From an uncultured Lachnospiraceae bacterium (lineage in GTDB: Bacteria > Bacillota > Clostridia > Lachnospirales > Lachnospiraceae), in NCBI GenBank assembly GCA_910586015.1, contig CAJUGJ010000031.1:1-24265 (forward strand): 24,265 bases of DNA, read 5' to 3'. Position numbers and translations under genes: made by a program. Below are positions 8,741 to 16,790 of the stretch, piece by piece. The notes beneath the pieces are model-generated. The model ran no database searches. It had not been told where the DNA came from and saw nothing but the letters and a program-made list of their open reading frames with translations. Every line of letters starts with the position of its first letter. The first letter of the stretch is position 1.

Positions 8741-8844
8741 TTATACTCTCTAAACCGTGTATAGTCTATTGACAAAATGCACAAATATACACCGTAAAAA
8801 ATGTATATTTTGTACATTGTAAGCCGTGTATATCATGGTATAAT
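8741..8844. promoter_or_regulatory. Divergent promoters with CGTGTATA operator-like repeats
   Basis: A plus-strand promoter for the HTH gene has TTGTAA (8817-8822), a 16-base spacer and TATAAT (8839-8844). A minus-strand -10 TATAAT lies at 8741-8746, with a weak -35 TAGACT 17 bases upstream, for the accessory operon. Between them are CGTGTATA near 8755 and 8825, the inverted CGGTGTATA near 8787-8794, and TGTATA/TGTACA-like sequences. These fit binding sites for the adjacent HTH protein, which could repress both directions. Confidence 0.55.
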
Positions 8845-8892
8845 AGACTTGTATATTTATATCCAAAATTTAGAAAGAGAGGTTTTTATAAT

Positions 8893-9123
8893 ATGGCAGG
8901 TACTATAAAATACGATAAACTTTTAAAACTTATGGAACAAAAAGGACTTTCCACCTATAAAATAAGGAAAGAAAAAATCATTTCTGAAAGTACGTTACAA
9001 AATATTAGAAACAACGGACGCATAACAACGGACGCAATAGCAAATTTATGTAATGCTTTAGACTGTCAGCCGGGGGATATACTGGAATATATACCAGACG
9101 GAACACAAACGGATCACGAATAG
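8893..9123 (+). CDS. Cro/C1-type HTH transcriptional regulator
   Basis: This 76-residue protein is almost entirely an HTH_26-type Cro/C1 domain. 'LLKLMEQKGLSTYKIRKEKIISESTLQNIRNNGRITTDAIANLCNALDCQPGDILEY' shows the usual helix order and the 'L...L.C.PGDIL' ending of this family. It is the first of two plus-strand genes in a mostly minus-strand window. It has a GAGAGG ribosome site, a good promoter and a strong terminator, so it is monocistronic. Operator-like repeats in its promoter suggest autoregulation and control of the divergent accessory operon. Confidence 0.9.
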   Translation: MAGTIKYDKLLKLMEQKGLSTYKIRKEKIISESTLQNIRNNGRITTDAIANLCNALDCQPGDILEYIPDGTQTDHE

Positions 9124-9138
9124 AACCACACCAGAAAC

Positions 9139-9176
9139 AAGCCTACACCTTTACACGGTGACAGGCTTTTTCTTTT
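9139..9176 (+). terminator. Intrinsic terminator of the HTH gene
   Basis: AAGCCTACACC and GGTGACAGGCTT form a stem with a seven-base loop and one small internal mismatch, and TTTTTCTTTT follows. It lies about 15 bases beyond the HTH stop. The 284 bases from here to the resolvase hold no supported gene. Confidence 0.9.
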
Positions 9177-9460
9177 GCTCTGAATGTCCTATATATAGTA
9201 GAAACGCAATCAATCTATTTCCCACTATATCAATATAAATTATGATGAATAGGCAACTTGAAACGCTCCACCTTGCCACTACTGGACACAATACGGCTAT
9301 CAGGTTACACGATACCCCTAAACTGATAGAAACGGCTTTAGAATAGAACCGCCACAAATACCCATAGCAGAACACGGACAGAACCGCCCACACGGAACAC
9401 ACGCAAGCCATAACGCAAAGATGGAGCGTACCCACAAGTACACCCCACATTTACAGAAGG

Positions 9461-10111
9461 CTATTTTGTTTTTTGTTCATGGATTTTTACAAGTTTATAG
9501 AATGTAGTCCGTTTTAGTTGCATATCGTCCATACACTTTTTAGCTGTGATCTTGCCTTGTTTCCATTCTGAATAGTAAGCGTTCCATTCTTTCGGAAACT
9601 CCGCTGAAGGTCTGCCGGATGCTCTGCCAGTCTTAGAAGAAACCTTTTTCCCATTTATCACGGGCATAGCTGCTATTCCCTGTGCTTGACGTGCTTTAAT
9701 GTTTTGTCGTTCTTTCTCCGCAACATATGAAAGTATCTGCAAAGTCAGATCAGCTATAAAGCGATTGTCTAAATTATCTTTAGAAACGCTTGTGTCAAGT
9801 AACGGCATATCCAGAACCTTTATATTTGCCTTTAGCGTGTGCGTGATATACTTCCATTGTTCCTGAATTTCTGTATAATCCCTTCCCATACGGTCAATAG
9901 AATGGATTACCATTAAATCACCCTCATGTAGCAGAGGTGCATTGTATTCAGTTCCCACTAAACTATTGTAACCTTTTCTATTGAAGTCTTTTCCGCTTTG
10001 TTCGTCCACAATGATGAAACGCTTATCAATCCCCATTTCCTCAAAATCTTTTAACTGCCTTGCTAAATTCTGCTCTTTCGTGCTTACCCTTGCATATCCG
10101 TATATGTTCAT
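9461..10111 (-). CDS. Serine recombinase, small resolvase/invertase type
   Basis: The 216-residue protein has the catalytic N-terminal domain of Tn3-type resolvases. 'YGYARVSTKEQN' holds R8 and the nucleophile S10, and 'GDLMVIHSIDRMGRDYTEI' holds the conserved arginines R74 and R77. The linker helix ('FIADLTLQILSYVAEKERQNIKARQAQGIAAM') leads to a short C-terminal HTH ('WKQGKITAKKCMDDMQLKRTTFYKL'). Length is normal for a resolvase, not a large serine integrase. It could resolve dimers or invert a segment. It has a clear promoter and an upstream palindrome that may be part of its recombination site. Confidence 0.9.
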   Translation of the reverse strand: MNIYGYARVSTKEQNLARQLKDFEEMGIDKRFIIVDEQSGKDFNRKGYNSLVGTEYNAPLLHEGDLMVIHSIDRMGRDYTEIQEQWKYITHTLKANIKVLDMPLLDTSVSKDNLDNRFIADLTLQILSYVAEKERQNIKARQAQGIAAMPVINGKKVSSKTGRASGRPSAEFPKEWNAYYSEWKQGKITAKKCMDDMQLKRTTFYKLVKIHEQKTK

Positions 10112-10129
10112 AATCTCAATACCACCTTT

Positions 10130-10200
10130 CCGAATATCTTATGTTCTTATGATAGCACATTTATCCGTAAAGGTCAATAGTATTTACGAATATATTCGTA
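10130..10200 (-). promoter_or_regulatory. Resolvase promoter with palindrome (possible res site)
   Basis: On the minus strand TTGACC, a 17-base spacer and TATCAT form a sigma-70-type promoter upstream of the resolvase. Immediately upstream of the -35 is a perfect 16-base palindrome, TACGAATATATTCGTA (10185-10200). A related CCGAATAT occurs near 10132. Resolvases usually act at subsites overlapping their own promoter, so this interval is the best candidate for the recombination site. Confidence 0.55.
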
Positions 10201-10294
10201 TTTATTTTTAAACCTTTTCGAACACAAAATATAGCCATTTTTGACACTTTTCAGACTGTTCCTAAAGCTACACCTTTACAAACAGAAAAAAGCA

Positions 10295-10323
10295 TTGGAA
10301 AACTACCGCCCATTTGATACAAT
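10295..10323 (+). promoter_or_regulatory. Promoter of the small membrane protein gene
   Basis: TTGGAA (10295-10300), a 17-base spacer and TACAAT (10318-10323) lie just upstream of the AGGGAGG ribosome site of the 73-residue gene. Confidence 0.6.
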
Positions 10324-10344
10324 GGCATAAAGGGAGGGTTAATC

Positions 10345-10566
10345 ATGGAAACTTTGATAGGATTGATTGTATTTGGGCTTATAATCGGAATACCTCTATA
10401 CAAAAGAGAACACACATTCAACAACCGCATATCACCAGACGGATATAAGACAGATTATGGAGCAATGAATCATGATCTAACTAATGGAATGTCTAAGAAT
10501 GACGTAAAAGACAAATTCAATCGTGGTGGCTATGATATTCCTGATCCTTATTCCAAAAAGAAATAA
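10345..10566 (+). CDS. Small single-pass membrane protein
   Basis: The 73-residue protein starts with a hydrophobic helix at about residues 4-18 ('LIGLIVFGLIIGIPLY'), followed by a charged, soluble tail that ends in lysines ('DPYSKKK'). GGGAGG lies ten bases upstream of the ATG, a promoter precedes it and a terminator follows it, which supports expression. It is the second plus-strand gene in the window and converges on the phage head operon. I do not recognise the family. The tail segment 'GMSKNDVKDKFNRGGYDIP' may be a small adaptor-like motif. Confidence 0.7.
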   Translation: METLIGLIVFGLIIGIPLYKREHTFNNRISPDGYKTDYGAMNHDLTNGMSKNDVKDKFNRGGYDIPDPYSKKK

Positions 10567-11293
10567 TCTGAAAATATGGGGTTAATTTTAGAAGTTGGTT
10601 AAACCGACATCACGCCAAAATTAGACACAAGGCACTCATAAAATTTGAGTGTCTTTTTTGTATGCTCTGAATCATATAATAAGGGGTTAATTTACGAACA
10701 CTTTTTTGACCGCTGTTGTCCATGATGGACAATTCCCCAATATGGGGTTAAATTCCCATGAATCCATGCAAATTTCAATCCCTACTATTCTAGTAGGTTT
10801 ATTTTCAGAAACAGGGGTGAAATATGGGGTTGATTCTGGTATGCTTATTGTGCATGACACTGCGTTATATATGCAAAATGTGTATAACATAATTTCCCAC
10901 ACAATAACACCAAAAACTACACACAAGAATATGGGGTTAAATTTCACCACATAATACCTACCATATTACTAGGAAAATAAGGGGTTAAAGTAGCAATCTG
11001 CTACCTTTTTATCCTCCAGAACACCACTTCATATCAATAATTTATGTTCGTAAACTCCACATTTTTAACCTTTACAAACAGGGGTAAAATTCTATAAATT
11101 ATATCCAAAATCAACTCATCACCAATTAGGGGTTAAGTTTTGTACTCACATATAGACACACTACCTTACAGAATAAAAAAGGGTATCTTTACCAGAAAGG
11201 ATTTCCATAAAATAATGCGTCTGTATCTGAATACAAAATAAGGGGATAACTTTTGTAGCCATCCCCAAATTATCATAAAAATACAATAAGGGG
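10567..11293. repeat. Gene-free array of ATAWGGGGTTAAWTT-type motifs
   Basis: This 727-base non-coding stretch lies between the convergent 73-residue gene and the portal gene. By hand I place the first G of GGGG at 10578, 10683, 10744, 10814 (variant), 10826, 10933, 10981, 11081 (variant), 11129, 11242 (variant) and 11290, all on the plus strand. The core is AT-A-(A/T)-GGGG-TTAA followed by T-rich sequence. Three successive pairs are exactly 48 bases apart (10933/10981, 11081/11129, 11242/11290), and the gaps between pairs are 100 and 113. Frames that open here are spurious, because the motif itself encodes a recurring FNP(I/L). Candidate roles are an origin or partition iteron array, a packaging or recombination signal, or a processing or termination zone at the end of the late operon. 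Confidence 0.75.
10631..10662 (+). terminator. Intrinsic terminator of the 73-residue gene
   Basis: GGCACTCA and TGAGTGTC form a stem around an AT-rich loop, and TTTTTT follows on the plus strand. It lies about 70 bases beyond the stop codon. Confidence 0.75.
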
Positions 11294-12772
11294 TTAATCT
11301 GCCTTATCGTCAATCAGTTCTTTCAATTCGTCTTTTTCATCTTTAGTTTCGTCACCTTCTGAATCACCATCAGGGGTTACGTTTTTATCATTTTCCACTT
11401 TAGCAGCGGCATCTTGTTCCACTTTGATTCTTTCAGATTCAATACGTTCCAACTCTAAAGCTGTATCTGTTACATAAGGGGATTTATCTATAATCGTCTG
11501 CTTACTCAATGCACCACAATTATATTGAATCTCCATATTTTTCATATCATTTACGTTATCTACTGGACGGTTTACATTGAATACAATATTTACACTGTCA
11601 AATACTTCATCAGATATGGGGATATTTTTCAATTCCAAAAGTTTCCTTATGTAAGATAATCTTGTTAAGAATCCTTCCATCAGACTAGCAATGTACTGTC
11701 TTGCAATATTATCCGTCTGTTGATACAACATTGTGATACTTGTCTCAGAAACATTCGCCACGTTAGACTGCCCTAATATAGATGAAGGAACACAAGCAAC
11801 CGCATAAAACTGTTGAATAATATAATCAAGTTCCAACTTGACAGAGTTTCTATCCATAGTTGCACTTGCATACTTAAATTCTGCACCATCTTCAAGATTA
11901 AGTACAGTACCTACTATATTATTGGGGATAGCTGAATCTATCCGCTGTCCACTCACAACGCCTAACGGATTTAATGATAATGTAGTTACCGCATCATCTA
12001 ACTTGGAAAGCAAATTTTCAATCGCATCCATAAGGGGTATCAAATCCAGAATGACAGGATCACCAAATTTATCATACTTTGCTTTATCCATGCTACTGTA
12101 CCAGATTGGAAGTCCTGTCAGATTCACTTTGGTATCTACAAGTTTTCTATTCTCGTAAACTTCCACTTTATCAGGATAATACACCACATAATGATCTGCT
12201 CTTGTATCTTCGTCTTTCCAATATTCCACAAATTCAGTATAATTTCCATTACTATCATATATGGGGTAAGAATCCTTATTCCTGATAATCTTAGAACGGA
12301 TATTATCATTTTCATCCAAATAGATGTATTCAAATGCGTCTCCATACATTATCAAATCTTTTGTAACTGCCAAATCTACTTTTGTATAATTGCCCTTCTT
12401 ATATATCTTATTCAAATATGAAACAAATTCCTTGTCACCAGATAGGGAAACAGGGTTTCCACAGATATATGACACATGGAATTTAATAATACTTTTCAAA
12501 GTCTGCAATATAATTTTAGCCGTTTCAAATGTCTTTTCTTTAAACTCAAAATTGGGGCGAGATAATACCTTATGTTCTCTCCGTAAATACTCATCAATAT
12601 CTTCTACACGTCCAATTCTATCGGTATATTTATTCTTCTTGATTTCTGATTCAAACCAGTAACCGTTATCCATAAAACCTCCTTTTGCCAATCTACTGAC
12701 AGGCGATTTTCTAAATAAATCTATTATGTAATTCCCAACTCTTGTTATGGGATTACGTTTTGTTTCACTCAT
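11294..12772 (-). CDS. Phage portal protein, SPP1 gp6-like
   Basis: The portal forms the dodecameric ring at the capsid vertex through which DNA is pumped. The protein is about 492 residues, the normal size for SPP1-type portals. Family-like segments include 'NKYTDRIGRVEDIDEYL', 'SYICGNPVSLSG', 'DLIMYGDAFEYIYLDENDNIRSKII', 'PLMDAIENLLSKLDDAVT' and the C-terminal 'NVSETSITMLYQQTDNIARQY' helix. It ends in a long acidic tail. The frame opens at 12790, but AAAGGATG lies eight bases before the ATG at 12772, so I chose that start; it overlaps the upstream stop by eight bases (ATGAGTGA). Its TAA stop lies inside a GGGGTTAA motif, and seven more GGGG motifs occur antisense inside the gene. Confidence 0.9.
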   Translation of the reverse strand: MSETKRNPITRVGNYIIDLFRKSPVSRLAKGGFMDNGYWFESEIKKNKYTDRIGRVEDIDEYLRREHKVLSRPNFEFKEKTFETAKIILQTLKSIIKFHVSYICGNPVSLSGDKEFVSYLNKIYKKGNYTKVDLAVTKDLIMYGDAFEYIYLDENDNIRSKIIRNKDSYPIYDSNGNYTEFVEYWKDEDTRADHYVVYYPDKVEVYENRKLVDTKVNLTGLPIWYSSMDKAKYDKFGDPVILDLIPLMDAIENLLSKLDDAVTTLSLNPLGVVSGQRIDSAIPNNIVGTVLNLEDGAEFKYASATMDRNSVKLELDYIIQQFYAVACVPSSILGQSNVANVSETSITMLYQQTDNIARQYIASLMEGFLTRLSYIRKLLELKNIPISDEVFDSVNIVFNVNRPVDNVNDMKNMEIQYNCGALSKQTIIDKSPYVTDTALELERIESERIKVEQDAAAKVENDKNVTPDGDSEGDETKDEKDELKELIDDKAD

Positions 12773-13019
12773 TACCCACATCCTTTCCATGCCATATGCA
12801 CTGTTTTAATCGGATTCCTTCAGGTAAACTCTTCTTTTCTGTAATCGCTTTGACCGCTTTATCTTCTAAGCGTCTGCGTGATTCATATGCCATGTTTTCA
12901 TTGTCATAATCAAAGATATATTCCTTTACCACACTTCCCATATAAAACACGCTCCCACCGCTATTGACATAATCGACCATAGCTTTATCCAGAATCTTTT
13001 TATATTCTGCGTGTTCCAT
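12765..13019 (-). CDS. Small conserved-looking phage protein between TerL and portal
   Basis: The ORF can be extended to 13091, but the extra N-terminus is encoded by a GGGGTTAA motif (it reads ITFNPLI) and overlaps the terminase end. The ATG at 13019 has AAAGGA ten bases upstream and gives an 84-residue protein starting MEHAEYKKILDKAMV. It is alpha/beta in character, with 'GGSVFYMGSVVKEYIFDYDNENMAYESRRRLEDKAV'. It overlaps the portal start by eight bases, so translation is coupled. I do not recognise a family. Small proteins at this position may be head-completion or packaging accessories. Confidence 0.65.
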   Translation of the reverse strand: MEHAEYKKILDKAMVDYVNSGGSVFYMGSVVKEYIFDYDNENMAYESRRRLEDKAVKAITEKKSLPEGIRLKQCIWHGKDVGNE

Positions 13020-13065
13020 GCTTTTATTCCTTTCAAAAAATGCTCTGTATGCGATTATTAAGGGG

Positions 13066-14625
13066 TTAAATGTAATAGATACCACTTGCAATCCCTTCTA
13101 ACGCCATACAGAACGCCAAAACTCTATCATCCTTTGCTCCTGATACAGCCTGCACCTTACCGTTATTATCCATCTGGAAAGATTTCATTTCATTAAGCAA
13201 ACCTTTTGAATTTATACAAACTTCGATCTTCTCAAACAATTCTACAAATCTGTTTATGATGATTGGACGTGATTTACTACTTGTCTCAAATCCTGGCTTT
13301 TTCCTCATCTTGCCTTTAGAATCGTACTGCTTATACTTGTATAAATTTATGTATCTATTACCAGAATCATATAGCTTGTCTACTACTGTATGACCAGCGG
13401 ATAACTTTTCAATCACAAGCAAGCAAGTGTTGTAATATAATCCAACTTCCCTAACAAGTTCCGCAAATTCATATGGTTTAATTTTATTGTTTGCAAATTC
13501 AAAACACTGGAATCCATCTTCATCTACAATAGATATAACACTATTATCTGAACCAATTCCCTCTCCTGTATCTACACCACCATAGAACTTTTTACCCTTT
13601 TCAGGATATTTCCATATGGTAATACTGTTCTTCCATTTTCTAAAAATAGGGGGTAATTTCTTAAGCAATTCAAGTTTTGGGGTATCATCAACGAAATTCA
13701 GACGTGATTGTATTAACTCTAAATCAAAGATATTATTTCCAGAAACAACAAAGCTCTCCATTGCGTTAGACGGATATTCCTGACGAAATTTCTCCAATCC
13801 AATGTTTGATATTTTCATCCTTCGCCACATCAACTTCATTAAGGCAAGCGGATTATTCTCACCATTCATTTTATGATACAATACTAATTCCTCCTCATCT
13901 AGATCATCCGCTGTTAGATAGCGTCCATTACGATTTTTATAAATCTCTGAATTTTCTTTGTAATCCCTAGAAAATAAATGTTTATCATCTAACCATGAAA
14001 AGAAAAATGGAATGTATTGTGATTCATGATTTACTGCTTTCATCCATAATTCATACCACATATTCATACCATTACTTGTTGATTCAAGTACCATCTGACC
14101 ATCTGGACGCAAGGCAGCTTCAATAGCCACCAACTGATTTTTCAATTTATCATCATCCATGAACGCAACTTCCGTTAAATGAACATATCGCAATGTACTT
14201 CCTCTTGCCGCCTGTTTTGATCCGCATACGCAACAAATAATCCTACTTCTATTTTTAAGTATGAGTTCCTTACGATTGTTAGCAACGTCTTTAATCTTTA
14301 CTGCCGGATTCAGGTCATCATACATAGCTTTCAATTTCTTAAAAACAATATCCACCGTATCAAGTGAATAAGACATAATCATACACACCGTATCTGGCTC
14401 TGTGTGCGTCAAATATAGGGAATATGCTAGTGCAAATGAAGTTACGCCTAACTGTCTTGATTTTGCGACAAGATTAAATTTTCCGAAATTCTTTGATAAC
14501 AACTTTTGATGATATGTGGGTTCAAATGGCACTTTACAACCTTCTTTGTCAACGATAACGCAAAAATATTTTATCCATAAAAGCGGATCGGCTACTATGC
14601 GTTTTAATTTTTCTTCCTTAGTCAT
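13066..14625 (-). CDS. terL: Phage terminase large subunit
   Basis: This is the ATP-driven packaging motor and nuclease. The ATPase domain has a Walker A-like 'AKSRQLGVTS' (residues 54-63). The Walker B region 'LRYVHLTEVAF' has Thr151-Glu152 where Asp-Glu is usual. The coupling motif is 'ESTSNG' (181-186). The RNase H-like nuclease domain has D352 in 'GGVDTGEG', E406 in 'LLVIEKLSAG' and D499/D500 in 'AKDDRVLAF', the expected three acidic positions. The 519-residue length is typical. The ATG follows AAAGGTGGTG. An intrinsic terminator stands between the small subunit gene and this gene, so expression needs readthrough or a separate start. Its stop codon lies inside a GGGGTTAA motif. Confidence 0.93.
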   Translation of the reverse strand: MTKEEKLKRIVADPLLWIKYFCVIVDKEGCKVPFEPTYHQKLLSKNFGKFNLVAKSRQLGVTSFALAYSLYLTHTEPDTVCMIMSYSLDTVDIVFKKLKAMYDDLNPAVKIKDVANNRKELILKNRSRIICCVCGSKQAARGSTLRYVHLTEVAFMDDDKLKNQLVAIEAALRPDGQMVLESTSNGMNMWYELWMKAVNHESQYIPFFFSWLDDKHLFSRDYKENSEIYKNRNGRYLTADDLDEEELVLYHKMNGENNPLALMKLMWRRMKISNIGLEKFRQEYPSNAMESFVVSGNNIFDLELIQSRLNFVDDTPKLELLKKLPPIFRKWKNSITIWKYPEKGKKFYGGVDTGEGIGSDNSVISIVDEDGFQCFEFANNKIKPYEFAELVREVGLYYNTCLLVIEKLSAGHTVVDKLYDSGNRYINLYKYKQYDSKGKMRKKPGFETSSKSRPIIINRFVELFEKIEVCINSKGLLNEMKSFQMDNNGKVQAVSGAKDDRVLAFCMALEGIASGIYYI

Positions 14626-14640
14626 TTTTCACCACCTTTT

Positions 14641-14685
14641 TCAAAATCAAAAAAGCCACACAATAGGGGAGTCCTATCATGTGGC
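14641..14685 (-). terminator. Intrinsic terminator between small and large terminase genes
   Basis: GCCACA-CA-ATAGG pairs with CCTAT-CA-TGTGGC around a five-base loop, and on the minus strand TTTTTTGATTTTG follows. It lies after the small terminase stop and ends about 16 bases before the TerL start, inside the head operon. Confidence 0.85.
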
Positions 14686-14728
14686 ATAGCATTTAAAGTT
14701 TTTGGTATATAAAACTTTTAGCAATATT

Positions 14729-15241
14729 TTATTCTTCGTATGTATAACTGTAATCTTCCTTATCCTTTTCCAGTTCTCCATCTGGAATTTTATTTAATAA
14801 TCTAGTTAAATCATTCTCTTGATCTTCTTTAAAGAAATTCTCTGAAAATTCCTGCCATGTTTTAAATGCTTGTACGTCACCTTTTAAAGCTTTTTCATAG
14901 TATGTTTGATATAATTTTACTAATTTTCTTTGGTGTAAGCGTTTCAATAACCATCTAATTGCAGCTTGGCATCCTTGCTCCAATAAATACCGTTGGCATA
15001 TTTCCTCTGTAATTGAATCTGAAAAACATGCATACCTACTTTTCAAATCTTCAAAATCTTTAATAGGCTTTATATCTGCATCCTTCAGATATTCAGGACA
15101 ATACAAATACATAATGTAATATACTTTTGTATCAGTTCCAATCATTTCCTTTAGTGAACAGTAAATTGACATTTCTTTGCTTACAGATTTCCCATTCACT
15201 CCGTTTTTTATTCTTTTTTTATCTGATTTTTGTCTTGGCAT
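14729..15241 (-). CDS. terS: Probable phage terminase small subunit
   Basis: The 170-residue protein starts with a very basic tail ('PRQKSDKKRIKNGVNGKSV') and ends in an acidic one ('DGELEKDKEDYSYTYEE'). Its middle has helices ending in 'LVKLYQTYYEKALKGDVQAFKTWQEFSENFF', the pattern seen in many small terminases ('...a..Gd..A.k...e...'). The position directly upstream of the large subunit supports the role. Small subunits form a ring that recognises phage DNA and regulates the motor. The family assignment is less certain than for TerL because small subunits diverge fast. AGAAGGTG precedes the ATG. Confidence 0.7.
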   Translation of the reverse strand: MPRQKSDKKRIKNGVNGKSVSKEMSIYCSLKEMIGTDTKVYYIMYLYCPEYLKDADIKPIKDFEDLKSRYACFSDSITEEICQRYLLEQGCQAAIRWLLKRLHQRKLVKLYQTYYEKALKGDVQAFKTWQEFSENFFKEDQENDLTRLLNKIPDGELEKDKEDYSYTYEE

Positions 15242-15280
15242 TTATCACACCTTCTTCTCTATAATTTAATTATTCCACTA

Positions 15281-15370
15281 TCATATTAAAAAACAACCTG
15301 TTACCATGCCTACAAGTCCTAAAGACATGTCAAAACAGATTTCTAAGAATATTCTATTATTATTTTTCAT
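15281..15370 (-). CDS. 29-residue hydrophobic peptide directly after the radical SAM gene
   Basis: An ATG begins one base after the radical SAM stop (TGA-A-ATG) and opens 29 codons ending in TGA. The peptide starts MKNNNRIFLEICFDM and continues with a hydrophobic Gly/Val/Met-rich stretch containing a second Cys (GLVGMVTGCFLI). The only ribosome site is a GGGG nine bases upstream. It could be a small membrane peptide, a peptide substrate of the adjacent radical SAM enzyme, or a chance ORF. Position and coupling are seen; function is guesswork. Confidence 0.35.
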   Translation of the reverse strand: MKNNNRIFLEICFDMSLGLVGMVTGCFLI

Positions 15371-15371
15371 T

Positions 15372-16757
15372 TCAAAGAACCCCATTAATCAAAAATGCTT
15401 TTAACATTTTTTCTCTATATTCATTTAGCCGCATTAAATTAATCCCTCGTTCCCAATATGGAATTACATGTAACGGCGGAAATTTTTTACGATAATGTCT
15501 ACATATTTTTTCGCACTTTATCAATTCTTCACATTCTTCATGAGTTAAAAACGAAAATTCTTCATGTATTTTTTTAATATCGTCAAACGAATGTTCATAG
15601 ATTAATTTCGCAATATGATTGTCGATTTCTTCAGTAGATTGACGAATTTCTTCATCGGTAAGACGATTATTTGCTTTTTCAGTCTCTAATTCTAACCAAA
15701 AATGTGAAATCCATTCTATTTCATCAGAAGTTAAACAGGGTACTTTATCGTGTAGTAAACGCCTATAGTTTTCTATATATAAATATTTTACTTCTTCTTT
15801 CGCCACCATATTCTCTAAATCATCAAAATTAACCTCTTTCTTTAAAATTCTCGATATGTCTTCTAGTCTCTTTGTTTCATAATACATTTTTACCTCTGCT
15901 AATTTACAAGCTTCATCACAGGTTAATGGTGTTCTATAATTCCATTGCGTAATCATTTCCGATAGACATTTGCCATCACTTACATTACCTAACGCATCCT
16001 TGTGGGCATCTTTTAATGAACAATAGCAAGCAATACCTATATCTCCGTTAACATTTAGTTCAAGTGGACATTTTACACATTTCATATCCTCGTCTTTCAC
16101 ATTGTCCACATAAACAATCTTATGATGTGGCGAATCACAAAAATATTCTACATCCATTTTTTTTGCTCTTCCAGAATACGCTATTATTGTTCCCCTATTT
16201 TCTAATCCCCATTTAACTTTCTTAGATTCCGTTTCGCCATTTATTATTTCTACATTGACTAATTCGTCTGCTCTCTCACTATAAAAATCGTATGCTTTTT
16301 TAAAATCGTTATTGTGATATAGTTTGCTTATCCTTATTTGAGCCAAAAAGTTTCCTTCCAATATATTTTTCTCATAAAGTTTTTCAATTTCAACCGTAAG
16401 AACTTCATCTTTAACATATTTAACAAATTTATTTAACACATATATAAGCTCATCACTTAGTATAGTTCCATTAGTTGCTATATCTATCCCTACTACTTTT
16501 ATTTTTTCTTTCATAATCTTTTCAAGTGTATATATAATTGCATTAACATTTAATAGCGGTTCCCCACCAGTAAAATTCATATTATGAATAATCCTAATAT
16601 TCATCTTAAAAAAATCATCTATTGTTTTTTCTGTTATATAGTCATTATAATCTGTTCCTTTTTCACCATCTTCATACAACATGCAATGTGGACAATTCAT
16701 ATTACAACGATTAGTTGTTTGAATTTGAAGCATATTAATATCTACTGTTTTTTTCAA
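15372..16757 (-). CDS. Radical SAM protein with SPASM-like cysteines
   Basis: The 461-residue protein has C18-x3-C22-x2-C25 ('CNMNCPHC'), which binds the radical SAM 4Fe-4S cluster, and 'TGGEPLL' (63-69), which contacts S-adenosylmethionine. A second Cys set at 207, 227, 230, 244 and 246, in the context 'CVKCPLELNVNGDIGIACYC...ALGNV', resembles the SPASM/twitch auxiliary-cluster region of peptide- and protein-modifying enzymes. A 'YSGRAKKM' segment precedes it. The last 180 residues are helical and not recognised. The start is a TTG with GAGGTGA seven bases upstream; the ATG nine codons in lacks such a site. The gene sits between the cold-shock-like and small terminase genes inside the head module, an unusual place. 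The substrate is unknown. Confidence 0.85.
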   Translation of the reverse strand: MKKTVDINMLQIQTTNRCNMNCPHCMLYEDGEKGTDYNDYITEKTIDDFFKMNIRIIHNMNFTGGEPLLNVNAIIYTLEKIMKEKIKVVGIDIATNGTILSDELIYVLNKFVKYVKDEVLTVEIEKLYEKNILEGNFLAQIRISKLYHNNDFKKAYDFYSERADELVNVEIINGETESKKVKWGLENRGTIIAYSGRAKKMDVEYFCDSPHHKIVYVDNVKDEDMKCVKCPLELNVNGDIGIACYCSLKDAHKDALGNVSDGKCLSEMITQWNYRTPLTCDEACKLAEVKMYYETKRLEDISRILKKEVNFDDLENMVAKEEVKYLYIENYRRLLHDKVPCLTSDEIEWISHFWLELETEKANNRLTDEEIRQSTEEIDNHIAKLIYEHSFDDIKKIHEEFSFLTHEECEELIKCEKICRHYRKKFPPLHVIPYWERGINLMRLNEYREKMLKAFLINGVL

Positions 16758-16790
16758 TATTTTTCACCTCAGTTAGTAACCACCATATTC

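Noticed and set aside
9151..9450. 99-codon minus-strand frame
   Set aside because: It overlaps the HTH gene's terminator, has no ribosome site, and encodes an implausible Cys/Val/Trp-rich sequence.
10687..10954. Overlapping frames on both strands in the motif array
   Set aside because: Their recurring NMGLN or FNPIL segments come only from the DNA motif, and neither has a ribosome site.
10567..11293. CRISPR array or Tetrahymena-type GGGGTT telomere repeat
   Set aside because: The repeated unit is only about 12-15 bases with variable gaps of 48-113, not tandem and without regular spacers.
13020..13091. N-terminal extension of the small gene before the portal
   Set aside because: It overlaps the terminase end, is encoded partly by the GGGGTTAA motif, and a good ribosome site lies before the internal ATG at 13019.
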